64,000 nucleotides of DNA from Chrysemys picta bellii. Its lineage: Eukaryota > Chordata > Testudines > Emydidae. Numbering within the stretch: position 1 is the first letter of the stretch; every line of letters starts with the position of its first letter. The notes under the pieces were generated by a model. That model saw only the letters and a list, made by a program, of their open reading frames with translations, was not told the origin of the DNA and made no database searches. Location: positions 37,013,583 through 37,077,582 of the forward strand of contig NC_088797.1 in the NCBI RefSeq assembly GCF_011386835.1, given 5' to 3'. The translations under genes were made by a program, and so were the position numbers. Below, piece by piece: positions 32,818 to 45,109 of the stretch.

Positions 32818-33395
32818 AAACCAGTAGGAGAACACTTCAATCTCCCTGGACACTCAATAACAGACTTAAAAGTCACCATTCTTCAACAAAAAAATTAAGA
32901 AATAGACTTCAACAAGAAACTGCAGAACTGAAATTAATTTGCAAACTTGACACCATCAAATTAGGCCTGAATAAAGACTGGGAGTGGCTGGGTCACTACA
33001 AAAAATAATTTTCCCTCTGTTGATACTCACCTTGTCAACTGCTGGGAATGGGCCACATCCACTTTGATTGAATTGGCTTCGTTAGCACTACAAAAAGTAA
33101 TTCTCCCTCTGTTGATATTCACTCCTTCTTGTCAACTGTTGGGAATGGGCCACATCCACCCTAATTGAATTGGCCTCGCTAGCACTTACCACTTGGTAAG
33201 GCAACTCCCATTTTTTCATGTGCTGTATATTTATACCTGCCTACTGTATTTTCCACTCCATGCATCTGATGAAGTGGGTTATATCCTACGAAAGCTTATG
33301 CCCAAATAAATTTGTTAGTCTCTAAGGTGCCACAAGGACTCCCCGTTGTTTTTATTGATACAGACTAACACGGCTACCCCTCTGAAACCTGTCAC
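32818..33395 (+). mobile_element. Penelope-like element 3' part (direct segment)
   Basis: This begins in the KPVGEHFNLPGHSITDLKV stretch on the plus strand, exactly where the inverted segment stops. It continues with decayed coding sequence, with stops, to about 33000 and then a non-coding 3' region. That region holds a tandem pair of about 92 and 97 bp (32994-33182) and ends with 'GATGAAGTGGGTTATATCCT', 'ACGAAAGCTTATGCCCAAAT', 'AAGGTGCCACAAGGACTCC' and 'CAGACTAACACGGCTACCCC'. The same tail occurs at 3388-3480 and 38692-38773. Opposite orientation of the two parts around one breakpoint fits the internal inversions known for PLE and LINE insertions. Confidence 0.8.
32994..33182 (+). repeat. 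Tandem pair inside the PLE 3' region
   Basis: The units 32994-33085 and 33086-33182 both start CACTACAAAAA, contain CTCCCTCTGTTGATA or TTCCCTCTGTTGATA, and TTGTCAACTG.TGGGAATGGG, and end GAATTGGC.TCG. They differ by scattered substitutions and a small insertion ('TCCTTC') in the second unit. Confidence 0.85.
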
Positions 33396-33847
33396 TTGTC
33401 TTTGTTTGTGGAAATTTACTAGCCTAAGATGGAGTCCAGGGTCACATGAGCATATCACATGTCCTTACATGGCTTGATGACTCACAGGGTGTAGCCATTG
33501 CCCATATTCTTGCTGAGTCATCCTCACATCCATAGAAAGATCTATTTGGGCAAATGAGTTTCTTCTATGGCCCGTTGTCTGTGTCCTTGATGTGCCATCA
33601 ATACATAGCAGTCTGTCCTTAATGTAAATTTTACCTGGTGGGCATTACCCAGGAATACAATACATATGTATGAAGTCAGTACATAGCCAGTATTCATAAC
33701 ATCAGAAACAAAATGCTACATGCATATAAACAGGATAATCATTCTTAGCAAATCATAATTTTTCCATTGGCACCATACATGAAATACTTTGTATGAGATT
33801 TGTTGTAATTGTTTAACCATGGCAATATCAATGATGTAAATGGTCAT

Positions 33848-34614
33848 TGTAACGGGACGGGACTCACTACCATGGCGCCTCTTGCTGGCCGTCCTGGGAA
33901 TTAGCTCTTGTTTTGCCAGAGCATCCTCGTCTAGTGGTGTCTCGCCTGTCATCACTCTCGCCTCCACCTCTACGACCCAGGTCGCTCCCCAGACCACAGC
34001 ATCCTCTTCTGGATACAGCCTTCCGGCTGTGCCCCACTTGGTTCTCTCCCCCCTTCCGGAGTACCCAACAGTTCTCAGTCCAGCCACTTGCTTCAGTGGT
34101 AAACTGCAGTCTCTGGTCTAGCCACTCGCCTCAGTGGCAAACTGCAGTCCATGCACTGGCCACTCCCCTTGGTGGCAAGTGTGGGGGCAAAAGGGGTGGA
34201 GACTCGGACCCAGGCCCACCCGCTATGCTGGGTCCCAGCCCAGGGACCCTATAGCCAGCAGCCATGTACTGCCCCTCCTCCTACTCCACCTTCTGTTTCC
34301 CTGGGCCACTTCCTCACAGCCCTAGCACCTTCTCCACCTATGTATCAGGGCCTCAGTCTGGAGCTCCCTCTTGCTCCCCTGACCCTGCCCCTCTCAAACC
34401 CTCCTACAGGGTAGCCAGTCTTCCTCCCTTGGCCTCCAGGGAGAGACTGCCTCTGTTCTGCTCAGCAGCCCTTCTTATATGGGCCAGCCTGGCCCTGATT
34501 GGCTGCTCCACTAAGCCTTCTCCCTATTGGCTGGCTCAATAAGCCCTCTTCTAATAGGCTGGGTTCTGCGCAGCCTCCCCAAGGCTACTTTAACCCTTCA
34601 GCCACCCCAACACA
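33848..34614 (-). mobile_element. Solo LTR with perfect 5-bp TSD
   Basis: This 767-bp block starts TGTAACGGG and ends CCCAACACA (TG...CA). It is flanked by exact GTCAT at 33843-33847 and 34615-34619. The minus strand shows a promoter-like order, with two CCAAT boxes (about 34527-34531 and 34497-34501) followed by CATATAAGAAGG near 34471-34482, so I read the LTR as minus-oriented. No internal retroviral genes adjoin, so this is a solo LTR. A 5-bp duplication fits Gypsy-type or ERV-L-like elements. The many small frames on the plus strand (Pro/Ser-rich) are artefacts of its GC-rich composition. Confidence 0.85.
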
Positions 34615-34955
34615 GTCATATTCAACCATTCAGCATCACACCAAGACATTGTAAATAATAAACAAATGATGCCACACAAAGCAATAATTTACATTGTAAG
34701 GAGTCTGCAGAATTAGACCCATTGTGTGACATGTTGGCCCCATTGAAGTCAATGTCAGCTTTTCCATAGACTTCAATGGAATCAGGATTTCACTTGCATT
34801 GTTACTTTTAGATTGTAAACTGATTCGGACAGTATCGTTGTCATCTTTTATGCCTGTCTAACCAATGACTGCATGGCGAGGCCCTCTGTCCCCCTCTATC
34901 GGCAGCTAGACCAGCTAGAGATTGGTGAGCCTGCCACAGTCTTGGTTAAGTCTTT

Positions 34956-35035
34956 TAGCTCATGCAGTAGAGGCTCATGCGTTATGCTCCAGAGGTCCCA
35001 GGTTTAATCCTGACCACCAATTACTGGGGTCTGCC
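34956..35035 (+). mobile_element. tRNA-derived SINE head
   Basis: A box-A-like motif, TAGCTCATGCAGTAGAGG (34956-34973), and a box-B-like motif, GGTTTAATCCT (35001-35011, against GGTTCRANYCC), are spaced as in a tRNA-type pol III promoter. The sequence between and after them does not fold into a functional tRNA that I can see. It is probably a SINE. Its 3' limit, about 35100, is not defined. Confidence 0.5.
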
Positions 35036-35639
35036 GGCGTTACATCTGTACCTCTCCCAGCACATTTTAGGCAATGGTTCCATATAAATAGTAATACTAG
35101 GGCCTACATTATGCATGAGGTCAGACCAGTTGAAATGTTAAGGAAAACTACCAAGAAACTTTTCCAAATTTTGTCAGGCTGCCTATATTTTGTATATGAA
35201 AGGGAGAAGAGAAGCTTTGGACCTAGATTGCTTGATAGTGACATCTTTCTTTAACTGTTATTGAGAATGTTCTTTAAAATATTTGAATTGAAATAGCATT
35301 GCATTTACTTGGGTGAGATGCAACGATGCACAGATTATCCTAACTTCATTCACTACACCAAATCCACAGTCATGTCAAGGGAGAAAATTGGGATGGTACA
35401 TGGGCAATGTATTGCAGGAATAAACTTGCATTGGCCCCGATTCAGTAAGCACATGATTAACATGAAACATGTGAGTAGTCCCATTGACTTCAGTGAATCA
35501 GCAAGGGCTAGTTTTTGGTTCTTAGATACAAAGATACTTAGGCATTGCAATGGCACTGAACTATGGGATATTCTGGAGTGAACATCTCTCAGTCTCTCCT
35601 TTTGAAACTTCCACTGTGTACAAATAATTAAATATAAGA

Positions 35640-36165
35640 AAGTGAGAATGACTTTATAGTCCACTGGGTAGGGCGCTCATCTGAGAGATGCAATACTCAA
35701 GTTCAAATCCCATCTCCACCTCAGGCAGAGTGGGGGAAATGAACTTGGGTCTCCAACATCCTAGATGTGTATCCTCAGCACTGGGCTAACGGTTATAAGG
35801 GAGGCCACCTCCTCCTCCCACTCCTGCCATTTTGTGTGAGTTTAGGTGTGCTCAGAGCATGGCTACTGGATCAGGCTCTGCAAGCAAGATAGACAGGACA
35901 AAACTAGTTGAGGATCCTCCTGGGATTTAGGAGTGAGAGTGGCCCCCGGGCCTCTAGACTGAAGCAGTTGTGCATGTGCTCACTAGGAGAAACATAGGCA
36001 CCTAGGAGACTTTAACGGTAGAAACTTAGGTGCCCAGGGATTGTAGGTGCCTATTGGGTTAGATGGCAGTTGAGCGGAATCTCAGTGGTACCTAAACGTT
36101 GGACTTAGGTGCCCTCAGGAGCAGTTAGGTGCCTAAGTCCTTTTGTGGATCTAGCCCCAAATGTT
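35640..36165. mobile_element. Repeat with tRNA-like fold-back arms and a palindromic tail
   Basis: The left arm, AGTCCACTGGGTAGGGCGCT (35658 on) with GTTCAAATCCC (35701-35711, box-B-like), reappears in reverse complement from 35796 back to about 35735 ('GGGTCTCCAACATCCTAGAT' and 'CAGCACTGGGCTAACGG'). Further right, 35990-36165 has several 'TTAGGTGCC' and 'GGCACCTA' motifs and ends near 'TTTTGTGGATCTAGCCCC'. It is non-coding. The precise ends and class are unknown. Confidence 0.55.
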
Positions 36166-36272
36166 TTGCTGAATTGGGGGCAGGTCAATTTTTCCAGCTG
36201 TTTTTTTGGGGGAAAACCAAACACTCAAGCCAAACAAGAAAAGGCCATGTAAGCAACTAAGTGGTACAAAAG

Positions 36273-37288
36273 TGTAGGAGCAGGATTTTATAATGTCCCA
36301 TAAGAATTAATGTATGATTTTATTTCATCCTGTTAGCCACCCTTTTTGAATAGCAGAAAGGAATGACAGACCAGAACAATCCGTATGACTGATTATGGTC
36401 ACCCTTTTGTTTTAGGATAAGTTATAATGTCTATTATGGTTTCCTATATGTATTATTAGGCACTCTAGTTAAATATACATTTCTTTGTTTTAAGGTTTTA
36501 GTAAGTAAGAGACAGGACCTTGTATTGTATCTATGTTAAGGAGATTAGAGGAATGTTGAGGGCCTGAAGCTCCAGTGTGAATTGTTTTAGTTATAAGATT
36601 TAGCAAGGCTTGATTTACAGTGTATTCTGCTAAATATACAATACTGCTGTCTGTATACCTTTGAAGGTTTCTGTAAGAGATTGTTTGTGTGAATGAGAAA
36701 TGCATGCATCAGGAAAAGATAAGGTATGAAAACCACCACAAATGTCCAGATGGTCAAGAAGAAGTGAGAGACTTGGAAAGACCAGGAGACAATCAGAAAA
36801 CATCCATTGTATCACATGCTAAACATGTTAGCAGCATTGACAACCTCAGAGGTGAGGCAGGCACCCCCAAAGGCGAGACAACAAATAGGAGATAACGATG
36901 GGAAGCTGGACAATAACCATCAAATGATAACACCACTTAAGGACTAGCGATTACAGGATGACATTGCAAAATGCATGGACTCAAATGGGAATTTATAACT
37001 ATAAAGCTGGGGTGCTTTGCCATGGAACTCTGGGTTCAGTCCTGCAAAGCCTCGGAGCATCGGATCGCGACTGACAAGAGCCCAGCTCCACACTCGTGCT
37101 CAATCTAACTGGCCATTAGATTGACTCGAGCCACAACAGACTGGTAACTATAAACATCACTTCAGGACTCTCTGTGTGTGTGTGAGTGTGTGTGACTGAA
37201 AAGCATATGCTAACTGTTGTATTTTCGATAAATGCTGCGTATTTGCCTTCCTCTATAAAGTTCCTGTGTGCTTTGTATGAGCATAACA
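36273..37288 (+). mobile_element. Probable solo LTR (boundaries proposed)
   Basis: The proposed LTR runs from TGTAGGAGCAGG to GAGCATAACA (TG...CA), flanked by AAAG at 36269-36272 and 37289-37292, a 4-bp duplication as for ERV1-type elements. Near the 3' end are a TATAACTATAAAGC box (about 36997-37010), a transcript-like GC-balanced region, a GT-rich stretch (37171-37193) and GATAAATGC (about 37229), which looks like a degraded poly-A signal. This order supports plus orientation. The 4-bp match could be chance. No internal genes adjoin. Confidence 0.5.
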
Positions 37289-37292
37289 AAAG

Positions 37293-38331
37293 TAGTATGC
37301 TTTAAAAATTGACAGACAGACACAGAGAATTTGAACATTTTACGTTTTTCTGAATTGGGGGGTGATGGTGTGCCTATGTTCTGTTTTGACATGTGCATGG
37401 GTGGTCTCTCTGGCCACCATATTGCAAACAAATATTGTACAATTAGTGGCTTCAAATATTGGTAGCTAGAGTCTTGTAAAACCTATATTCCATATCCAGG
37501 TGGTATCCATGATAACACAGCAAGGAATCACTGATAAATAAACCAGGAAAGCTTCCATCACATATAGAGACCACTCTGAAGGCAAATTTAGTAATCTTTG
37601 AGCTAGCTGGCACACTTGGGATCCTAATTTAAGCAGTGGGTAAGAGAATGAACCAATGCTGTTGTTGAGTCCAGTACGTGTACAGCACTTGAGAGTCTTC
37701 TGACAGCATTAGATTTAGTGAAAGCCAGATAAAGCATCTCATTGCTTAATCATGTTGCTTTTACTTGCTAATTTGGCATTGCAGCCTGCATTACTTGTTG
37801 GACTGTTTTAAAAATTGTTTTAGTACTTGTGAAAAAGTGACAGACAACGATCATGATTGGTTAATCCACAGGACTAGTAGAGCAGGGAGTTACCCAGCCA
37901 ATTCAATTCACTCTTGGCTTGAAGTGACTACCATACCAGGTGCATTGTTTTAGATATGAGAGTACTGTTAATTCTTCATGTTCATTTCATCTTTGCCCCC
38001 AGATTATCAAAAACCTTTTTGGAAACAACTTGAGATGGTTTTTCATAAATTTATTTGCTTTGGTATCAACATGTAATTAATCAGAAATAGAACCTATGCT
38101 TCTACTCCTTCATTTTTCTGCTATAAAACTTCCATTTTATTCTGCTCCTTCATAATAAATGCGTATCAGTTAAGGGCAAATGATGGCAAAATGTTGGTAT
38201 AGTCACAAAAATACCAGATACTAAACTAATTCATAATATTAGAATCTCCGAGAAAGAGAGAATAAAGAAAGAAAATATTTAATTTTACTTTGCCCTCGGT
38301 GTTGATTCATTATAATGTAGTATAATGTAGT
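37293..38331. other. AT-rich sequence with no recognised feature
   Basis: I find no gene or clear repeat here. A short ATAATGTAGT direct repeat lies just before the CR1 fragment at 38332. Confidence 0.5.
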
Positions 38332-38424
38332 ATAGAATCATAGAATCATAGAATATCAGGGTTGGAAGGGACCTCAGGAGGTCATCTAGTCCAACCCCCT
38401 GCTCAAAGCAGGACCAATCCCTTG
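38332..38424 (-). mobile_element. CR1 LINE 3' tail, minus strand
   Basis: On the plus strand this reads TAGAATCATAGAATCATAG, then GGGTTGGAAGGGACCTCAGG and AGGTCATCTAGTCCAACCCC. It is the reverse complement of the CR1 3' end with its octamer-type repeat. It is truncated to less than 100 bp. Confidence 0.92.
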
Positions 38425-38691
38425 AATGAAAAGGCTTTATTGGATGGAATCCTGATTATTTGTAGAGTATAATATATATGTACTTATAGGCCACATTCAA
38501 TATATTTACAATCATTCAATATCCATTTTAATCCATCTTACTTTGTGTGAAAGTCATGCAACTTGCATGACTTGCAGAACTGAAGTCTGTCAGATTGCTT
38601 GCATGTATAAGAGTTGCAGGCTCCAACTCTTGGGCCCCGGCAATCTGTCAGCATGGATTGCAATGCAGGATCAGAGTCTACATTTGATGCA

Positions 38692-38773
38692 ACAAAGAGT
38701 CCTGTGCACCTTATAGACTAACAGATGTATTGGAGCATAAGCTTTCATGGGTGAATATCCACTTCATCAGACG
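38692..38773 (-). mobile_element. Penelope-like element 3' tail, minus strand
   Basis: On the plus strand it reads AACAAAGAGTCCTGTGCACC, then 'TTATAGACTAACAGATGTAT' and 'AAGCTTTCATGGGTGAATAT', ending CACTTCATCAGAC. It is the reverse complement of the tail seen at 3388-3480 and 33280-33350. Confidence 0.8.
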
Positions 38774-41700
38774 TTTGATGTGTATCTCTCCTAAAGTTGA
38801 TTCTACAGAATACTATCACTGTAGTATCTGAGCATAAAAACTAAGTTTTATAAATAACCATAAAATGTCTTTTAATTTTGTTAACATTAACAGAAAATAA
38901 AATTATGAAACACACAATGTATCTGTAAAACAAGATCCTAACCTTAATGCTCAACCTAGCATGAAGGTACAGGAAAGAATTGACAAGAACTAAGTCAGAT
39001 AAATAAACCCTCTGCTTTAAACTTACCTGATTCATAGTAACTAGCTGATGGTATTCCCACATGGACTATCCTGCAACCCATAACACTCTGCACTATGCTA
39101 ATCAGAAACTGATCAAGAACATCCTCTTTTGAGAAAGATTCCTGCTTCAACAATTTTTCATTTCCAAAAATTATGAAATTTAGCAGCAGCTACCTGGCCT
39201 CAAGCATCTCTGTTGCCTGTTGAACTTAACCAGTATTGCTGTGATAAGGAGAATTTGGCTAACGACCTTCTCACTGTCTTAGTCTGCTGTAATATTTCCA
39301 GGCTGTGGAACAGTCTTGAACCAATCACTGGATGACAGCTGATGAGCTGCCCTCATTAGACTGTCCTCAGATATATTTAACTTAATAATATGAACAGATG
39401 GCTATTATAGTGATTCATCAACCGAGGGAGCCAGCTTGGCTATTGTCATTATGTGAGAACTAAGTGTCTAGCTCTAAAAATGGGGTGAGGGTTGTCGTTT
39501 GGATACTTGGTAGACACTGAACAAATTGTAAGAAGGTTCAGTGACTCATCAGGTCTCTAAATTCAGGTCATTGCTCTGGGGAAGAGGCAGTGTTGGTCCT
39601 GTTTGTACAGAGAAAGTACAACATCAAGTTTATGCAAAATCTGCACTGGTGTGATGGAAAAAATTTGTTCAGTAGCAGCAGCATTTCTCACTCTGTGCCA
39701 CCACTATTAGTACAAATGACGGCAAGTCACTGGGAGGAACTTCAAAGAGGAAAAGATCATGTTTAATTAATAGCTCATCTGTAATTTTCTGTATGAAAAA
39801 ACTTTGTTTAGCTGTCATCTGCCATGAGAACATTTTAACAGCACACGTCTGACTGAAGAGCAAGCAAGATGCCTAATTTACATAGTATACCTGTATTAAC
39901 GTATGTTGTCAGCTGAACTGTGGAGTTCATATATTAACAAACTATTCTCGGTCAAAGGACCAGTTCATGCATTTATTTCTTCATTTTGGAATAATAAATA
40001 CTCAGTCTGGAAGAATAGTCTGTTGTTGAACCAAGAGCCTAAAACTAATCCTGTGTTTCTGTTCATGTTTCCCCAGCTTGTTGATTAGCCTTGCTGCCTT
40101 ATCAGTTCATATCATAGTATGTGACTATAAATTGACTTTGCAGTGAAGAGGGAATACGGTTTGCCTCCACAGATGCTGCTGTTACCATGGAGATAAAAGG
40201 ACCAATGCCCTTTTTCTGATTTGGACTGTACTACAGTGTTCATAGAGAGATGGTGTATGCTAAAACTACATCATTTGCTCCTGAAATATCAAGCTGAATA
40301 ACACATAAGGAAGCATTTTTTTAAATGTTGTAGATGAATAACACATGGAGGTTTTCACTGGAAGCAGCAAGAAAAGATTGTGAAAACAGCACTAGTGGTT
40401 CATATATATTTGCTAATCCTTCTCCTTGGGAAGAACCTTTTGGCTTTGCAAAATATAACCCCTTACAGCCTGTGGGTTCATCTGATGCAGTGTTTGATGC
40501 TGGTTACATCACAAGCTCACTTTGCTGTGTTATTCTTCCGTGGTCAAGCTTGAATGAGCATGCAAAGGCAGTGAATGTAATTTTTTTTTGCTTGTTACAA
40601 GAGTGACCTGTTCTACTTCCAATTGCTCAAAACGAGAGGGGGAAAAACAAACCCACAACACATTTGAGGATGGCTTGCAGAAGGTGTTATTTGTGAGTAC
40701 ATTTTCCTTTTTCATCTGTCCTCTGGTCTCTGACATCTGGATTAAGGATTCCAGACTTTTTGAGACAGAAATATGAGTAGTGATCAGTTTCTTTCAATGA
40801 ACCATTTTTTGGGTGTTATCTCTTTGGCAGATTACTGATGTGCGTTTTAGAATGGTACAGACAAGGGATGCTTGTAGAGCAGCAGAAATAAAAGTAATCC
40901 AGCGTATTTTTATAAAACACCTATTCAGAAGTTAGCAGTGTGAGAAAAATTAGATATTTTGAACAGAAAGGAAGGAGCGCAGAATTCTCAGAATAGGTCT
41001 ATCACAGGAATTGAAATATATCTTCCATCTTGTTTTAATGCTTTGTTCTATTAAAACGTACAGTGTCATTTAAATAAACTACTTATTCTAGGAAATGGTG
41101 TACCATCTTAGACAATGTGACCTCGATGATGTATAAAATTATCTCGTTCTATGCTTCATGAGTATCATATATATGTTGTTTTCTCATACCCTAATGATGC
41201 AGTAAATGCTTAGAAATCAGTTCATATGATATACATAATATTACCAAGAGCATTGCAGGCAACATAGCTGGCATTTAATGTTTCATTCATTTAATGCAGT
41301 GTAGCAGCTCTTCGCATGAGTTGTCACCTGTGGTTGAAGAACTAAGTGCTTGTACACTTGTAGCCAAGGGTGAAGGATGTTAAAGTTTGCATAGTGTTTG
41401 TGGCATCACACAATCTAAGTATGTATGGAAACCGCATCAGGCGATTTTATTCATGTGTGTTTTGAAGGATTGAATGGGCTTTGACTCTCAAGCTTGCTGT
41501 CAAACACACCATAGTACCAATGTGTCATCCCACCACAGCCCAAAATCAAAACAAACCTGATGCAAGTGCATAATGCTCTTTTTTTATTTGCTATGAACAC
41601 CAGTGTTTCACTTCTAACCCATAATAATTCACAAGGACTGTGCCCACTACGTGCATCCATCATTTCCATTTAAAGATCCTCTCTTCCTAGGACTGAATTT

Positions 41701-44700
41701 AATTTGATCAAAGCACCCTAAGGTGAATGCCAGACCAGCCATTCCTAGCCTCAGTCTCAACAATTTCAATAACATCAATCTCAAACCATCCACATTCTGA
41801 AACCTTTATTCATGTTCAGTAATACTGTACCTATTTCATGAGTAGTGTTATTAAAATCAACTATGCAAGAATAAGGTGCTACTCAACATTAGTAAAGAAT
41901 CTGGCCCTAAATTTTCCTTCTCTGTGTGTGTGACTGGCAGTGGGATATGGTGGGTGAGAGAATCTATTTAAATATTCTAAAATTAGACTGAGCTTTGATA
42001 TGTTGTGTTCAGTTACACACAAGGAGGTTCAGATAAAAAAAGTGAACTCAGATAATAGGTGGTAGCCATCAACATGGATTAGCTCCTAAATGTTAGTGTT
42101 TATACCAAGTTAAAAAGGAAGAAACACTCTGTGCACTGGATTCCATTTGTGTATTGGTTTTGGGGTTTCTGGTTTTCATTACTGTCTATAACGGGACAGC
42201 ATTTGTTTTAGTGCATAGCTCATATCAACTAGAAAGCCAATGTTGTGTGCAGATGATTTGTCCCTCAGTATGCAATGTAGTAGATTTCTGTAGTAAGTTA
42301 TTCTTGTACTGTGAGGGGATTTTTTTTGCCGATTATTATAATAGTCAACTTCTCCACCATATAGGTAATTTTATATTAATATATATTAAGAATGTAGATT
42401 TGGCAAGTTTTTGATGATTGCTTTGTTACTAATCTCATCATAATTACTATTGCAACTGAGTTGGAGTTCATTTTTTCCCACCATAAAAAAATTGGAGGTC
42501 GTTCAGTATTAGTGAAGAGCATTTAACTCAAAAGATTACTTCCTTTGACAGTGGCATTGCTGTCTCGTTTATAGAACCAAATGGCAATTTATCTCCCTCC
42601 ATTACTGCTTGTTTTTCTAACATTCCCCCCATACATATGACAGCATTTACTGTAGGAAGCAAGGCCTACCCTGTCATTTCTTCTGCAACTGCACTTTTAA
42701 CTTGTTTAAGAGAAATTAGATGCATAGAGATCTGTATAAAGAAATATTGTAAGCCTAGGTATTTCAGAAATATTTTTCTGTAGAGTTACGTATTCATTAT
42801 CTGTGCACTTGTCTTTTCAACCGATGAGCTATTTCCTGTGGTAATATATCAAATATCTAACACTGTGGTAAATTAAAACTAGTGGATATGCACAAATGTT
42901 AATCTACATGCAGCAGATATTAAGGTTTCAAATAATGCTGTAAATTCATAGAATCCTAGAACATGTTCCGTTGCTAAAGACAAGTAACACAGCCATTCAT
43001 AAACACTGTTTTCTCCTTTCAGAATACTACATTTGTAAATATCAACTTTAGAAACCTAAATTCCTTCTACTCAGTCTTTTCAGATCAAAGTCAACCTCAA
43101 ATATATGATTTAGTAGAATTACTATATTTATAGATACCTCACAGAGTGCAACATATGTCATTCCACAATGGTATTAGGAAATAAGCTTTGCCTTGCTGTA
43201 AAGCTCTCTCCCCTTCATTTGCTCACTCTATCTCTCGCTCTCTCTTTCGACATTACTGTTTTTTCCTCCCTTTTGAATATTAGACTAGAAATTCATCAGT
43301 CTTGCTGCTGGCACATTTGGTTTCTATGTTTTTAGTATAGACTGAAACAATGTAAAATGAAAAATGTGCTATATAAAATATTTGTATGCAACAAGATCCT
43401 TACTATCTTAGGAAATTCTGATAGTATGTTAATGAAGTCAGAAATATAGAAAATATTATTTCTACCTCCCTCCATCAATTTTCTGATCTTCTCTAACAGC
43501 ATTTATTCTGCCTTTCCTATGCTACTTCATTTCTCTCTTTCTAGGCTCTTATGTTTAATTTTAGCTTTGAAACTGCATCATTTAACTCTGGGACACAGTT
43601 TTGTATGAAAAAAATCAATAGAAAATAATTTCATTTGTGCTGTAAATTGATTACTATAACCAGACCTTTAAGAATAGATCTTCTTAATCAAACTTGTGAA
43701 GGGAATTGAATGCTCCAAAGTATAGGTAGCTACACATTACTATTCTTATTTAAATTCAACCTAATTAATTTCCTACAAGCTGTACTGTGCATTAATATAT
43801 AAAAGTAGCACCTCTTGATGTATATATTTTACAAGGAATTTTTTGTGTGTATACTTGAAATAAATATTGTTTGGAAGAATTGCTTTTTATAACCATGAGG
43901 TATAAGGTAAGTGCTATACATACTAGGATGCTACAAAATAGAATTCATACTCCATGGCTACTATGCTGGTGGAACTGTAAATGTTTTATAAAGGCAATGG
44001 TCTTAGTGTCCCAGGAGAGTAGCTTGTGATTTATTTTAGGGCCATTTTGTTAGTGTAGGAGCAATAATAGCCTACTTACCAGTGGTTTTTAAAAGGTGAT
44101 AATTTCTAGCTACTGACACTTGGGTGGGAAATAGAGGAAAAAGAGGAGGAAAGGGAACTGATGTTAAAGAAAACCAAACCATTATTCTGTATATATCCTG
44201 TAACACTCACACACAACCTGGGTGTTTGACCATACTGGTAATAGGGCAAAAATCGTGTAGTTCTTACTCCTTTTGTAGGCAAAATTACCATTGCATTTAG
44301 TAGGGGGTTAGAATGCAAAGGACACACTAAAGACCACAGGATTTAGCCCATATTCATGAGATTTAATGGAATTATCTTTTACTCTTCATTTTTATTTAAA
44401 TAAGTGTTATCCTTAAATGCTTTTAATTCTTCTATATGACCACCAGGCTCTTCTGTACCAAAGAACTGAGCCACCAGAAATGGCAGTGCTGCTTTTTTTC
44501 TTTTAAGTCAAAATGTCAAATTACAATATTTGCAGATCCTAGCCCTGCATCATGGGCAGAGGACGGGGGGAAGGGAGTGGTTCTGATTCATTGCTCAGGA
44601 TAAACAAAAAGCAAGGTATATAGTGTTACTTGTGTTGACACCTCTTTGCCACCAGATGTCTCATTCTCTTCCTGCAAGTATATGTCTGGGCAGCTGTGTA

Positions 44701-45100
44701 CTGAAAAGCATCTTGTAAAACTAAAGAAATGAGAGGACTAATAGGCCATTGGGATATGTATTGAGACAAAATCGAGTAAGTTACAAAAAGCTAAATTAAT
44801 AAAAAGGTTTTCAGTGTAGGTATAACATCCAAAGTGGAGTCAAATTGCAAAATATATTGTGGAAAAAGAGCTCACACAGTGAAAGGGAGGTCCTTGCTGC
44901 CAAAACAATTGCAGTTGTCCTTGTAACCTTGAACAGAACATTGACTAGGTGAAATTTGCCTCTGTGCAGAGGGCCAGCACAAAATTCGGATTTAAGTGGT
45001 GCATAAGTATTTTGCTGGTCCTTTGCATTGAGTCAGTGGGGGAGAGTTTCTGAATAGCAAGATATCCCCTAAGAATAGCAAGAATATTGGGAATAGAGCA
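38774..45100. other. Long AT-rich stretch with no recognised gene
   Basis: I looked for exons, RNA genes and repeats and can name none. Open frames in this interval (for example 40334-40606 and 42154-42414) show no family motif, are not flanked by convincing splice sites that continue elsewhere, and are short. The region may contain old repeats beyond recognition by eye, or non-coding regulatory sequence. Confidence 0.5.
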
Positions 45101-45109
45101 GTCCAAAGC

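Noticed and set aside
33716..34542. Cluster of Pro/Ser-rich frames on both strands
   Set aside because: They fall inside the solo LTR defined by the GTCAT duplications.
34956..35035. A true tRNA gene
   Set aside because: Box-A-like and box-B-like motifs are present but degraded, and I could not fold an acceptor stem or a normal anticodon arm. A SINE head is the better reading.
40334..40776. Possible coding exon
   Set aside because: The frame is 90 codons with no recognised motif, and I see no convincing splice sites or neighbouring exon.
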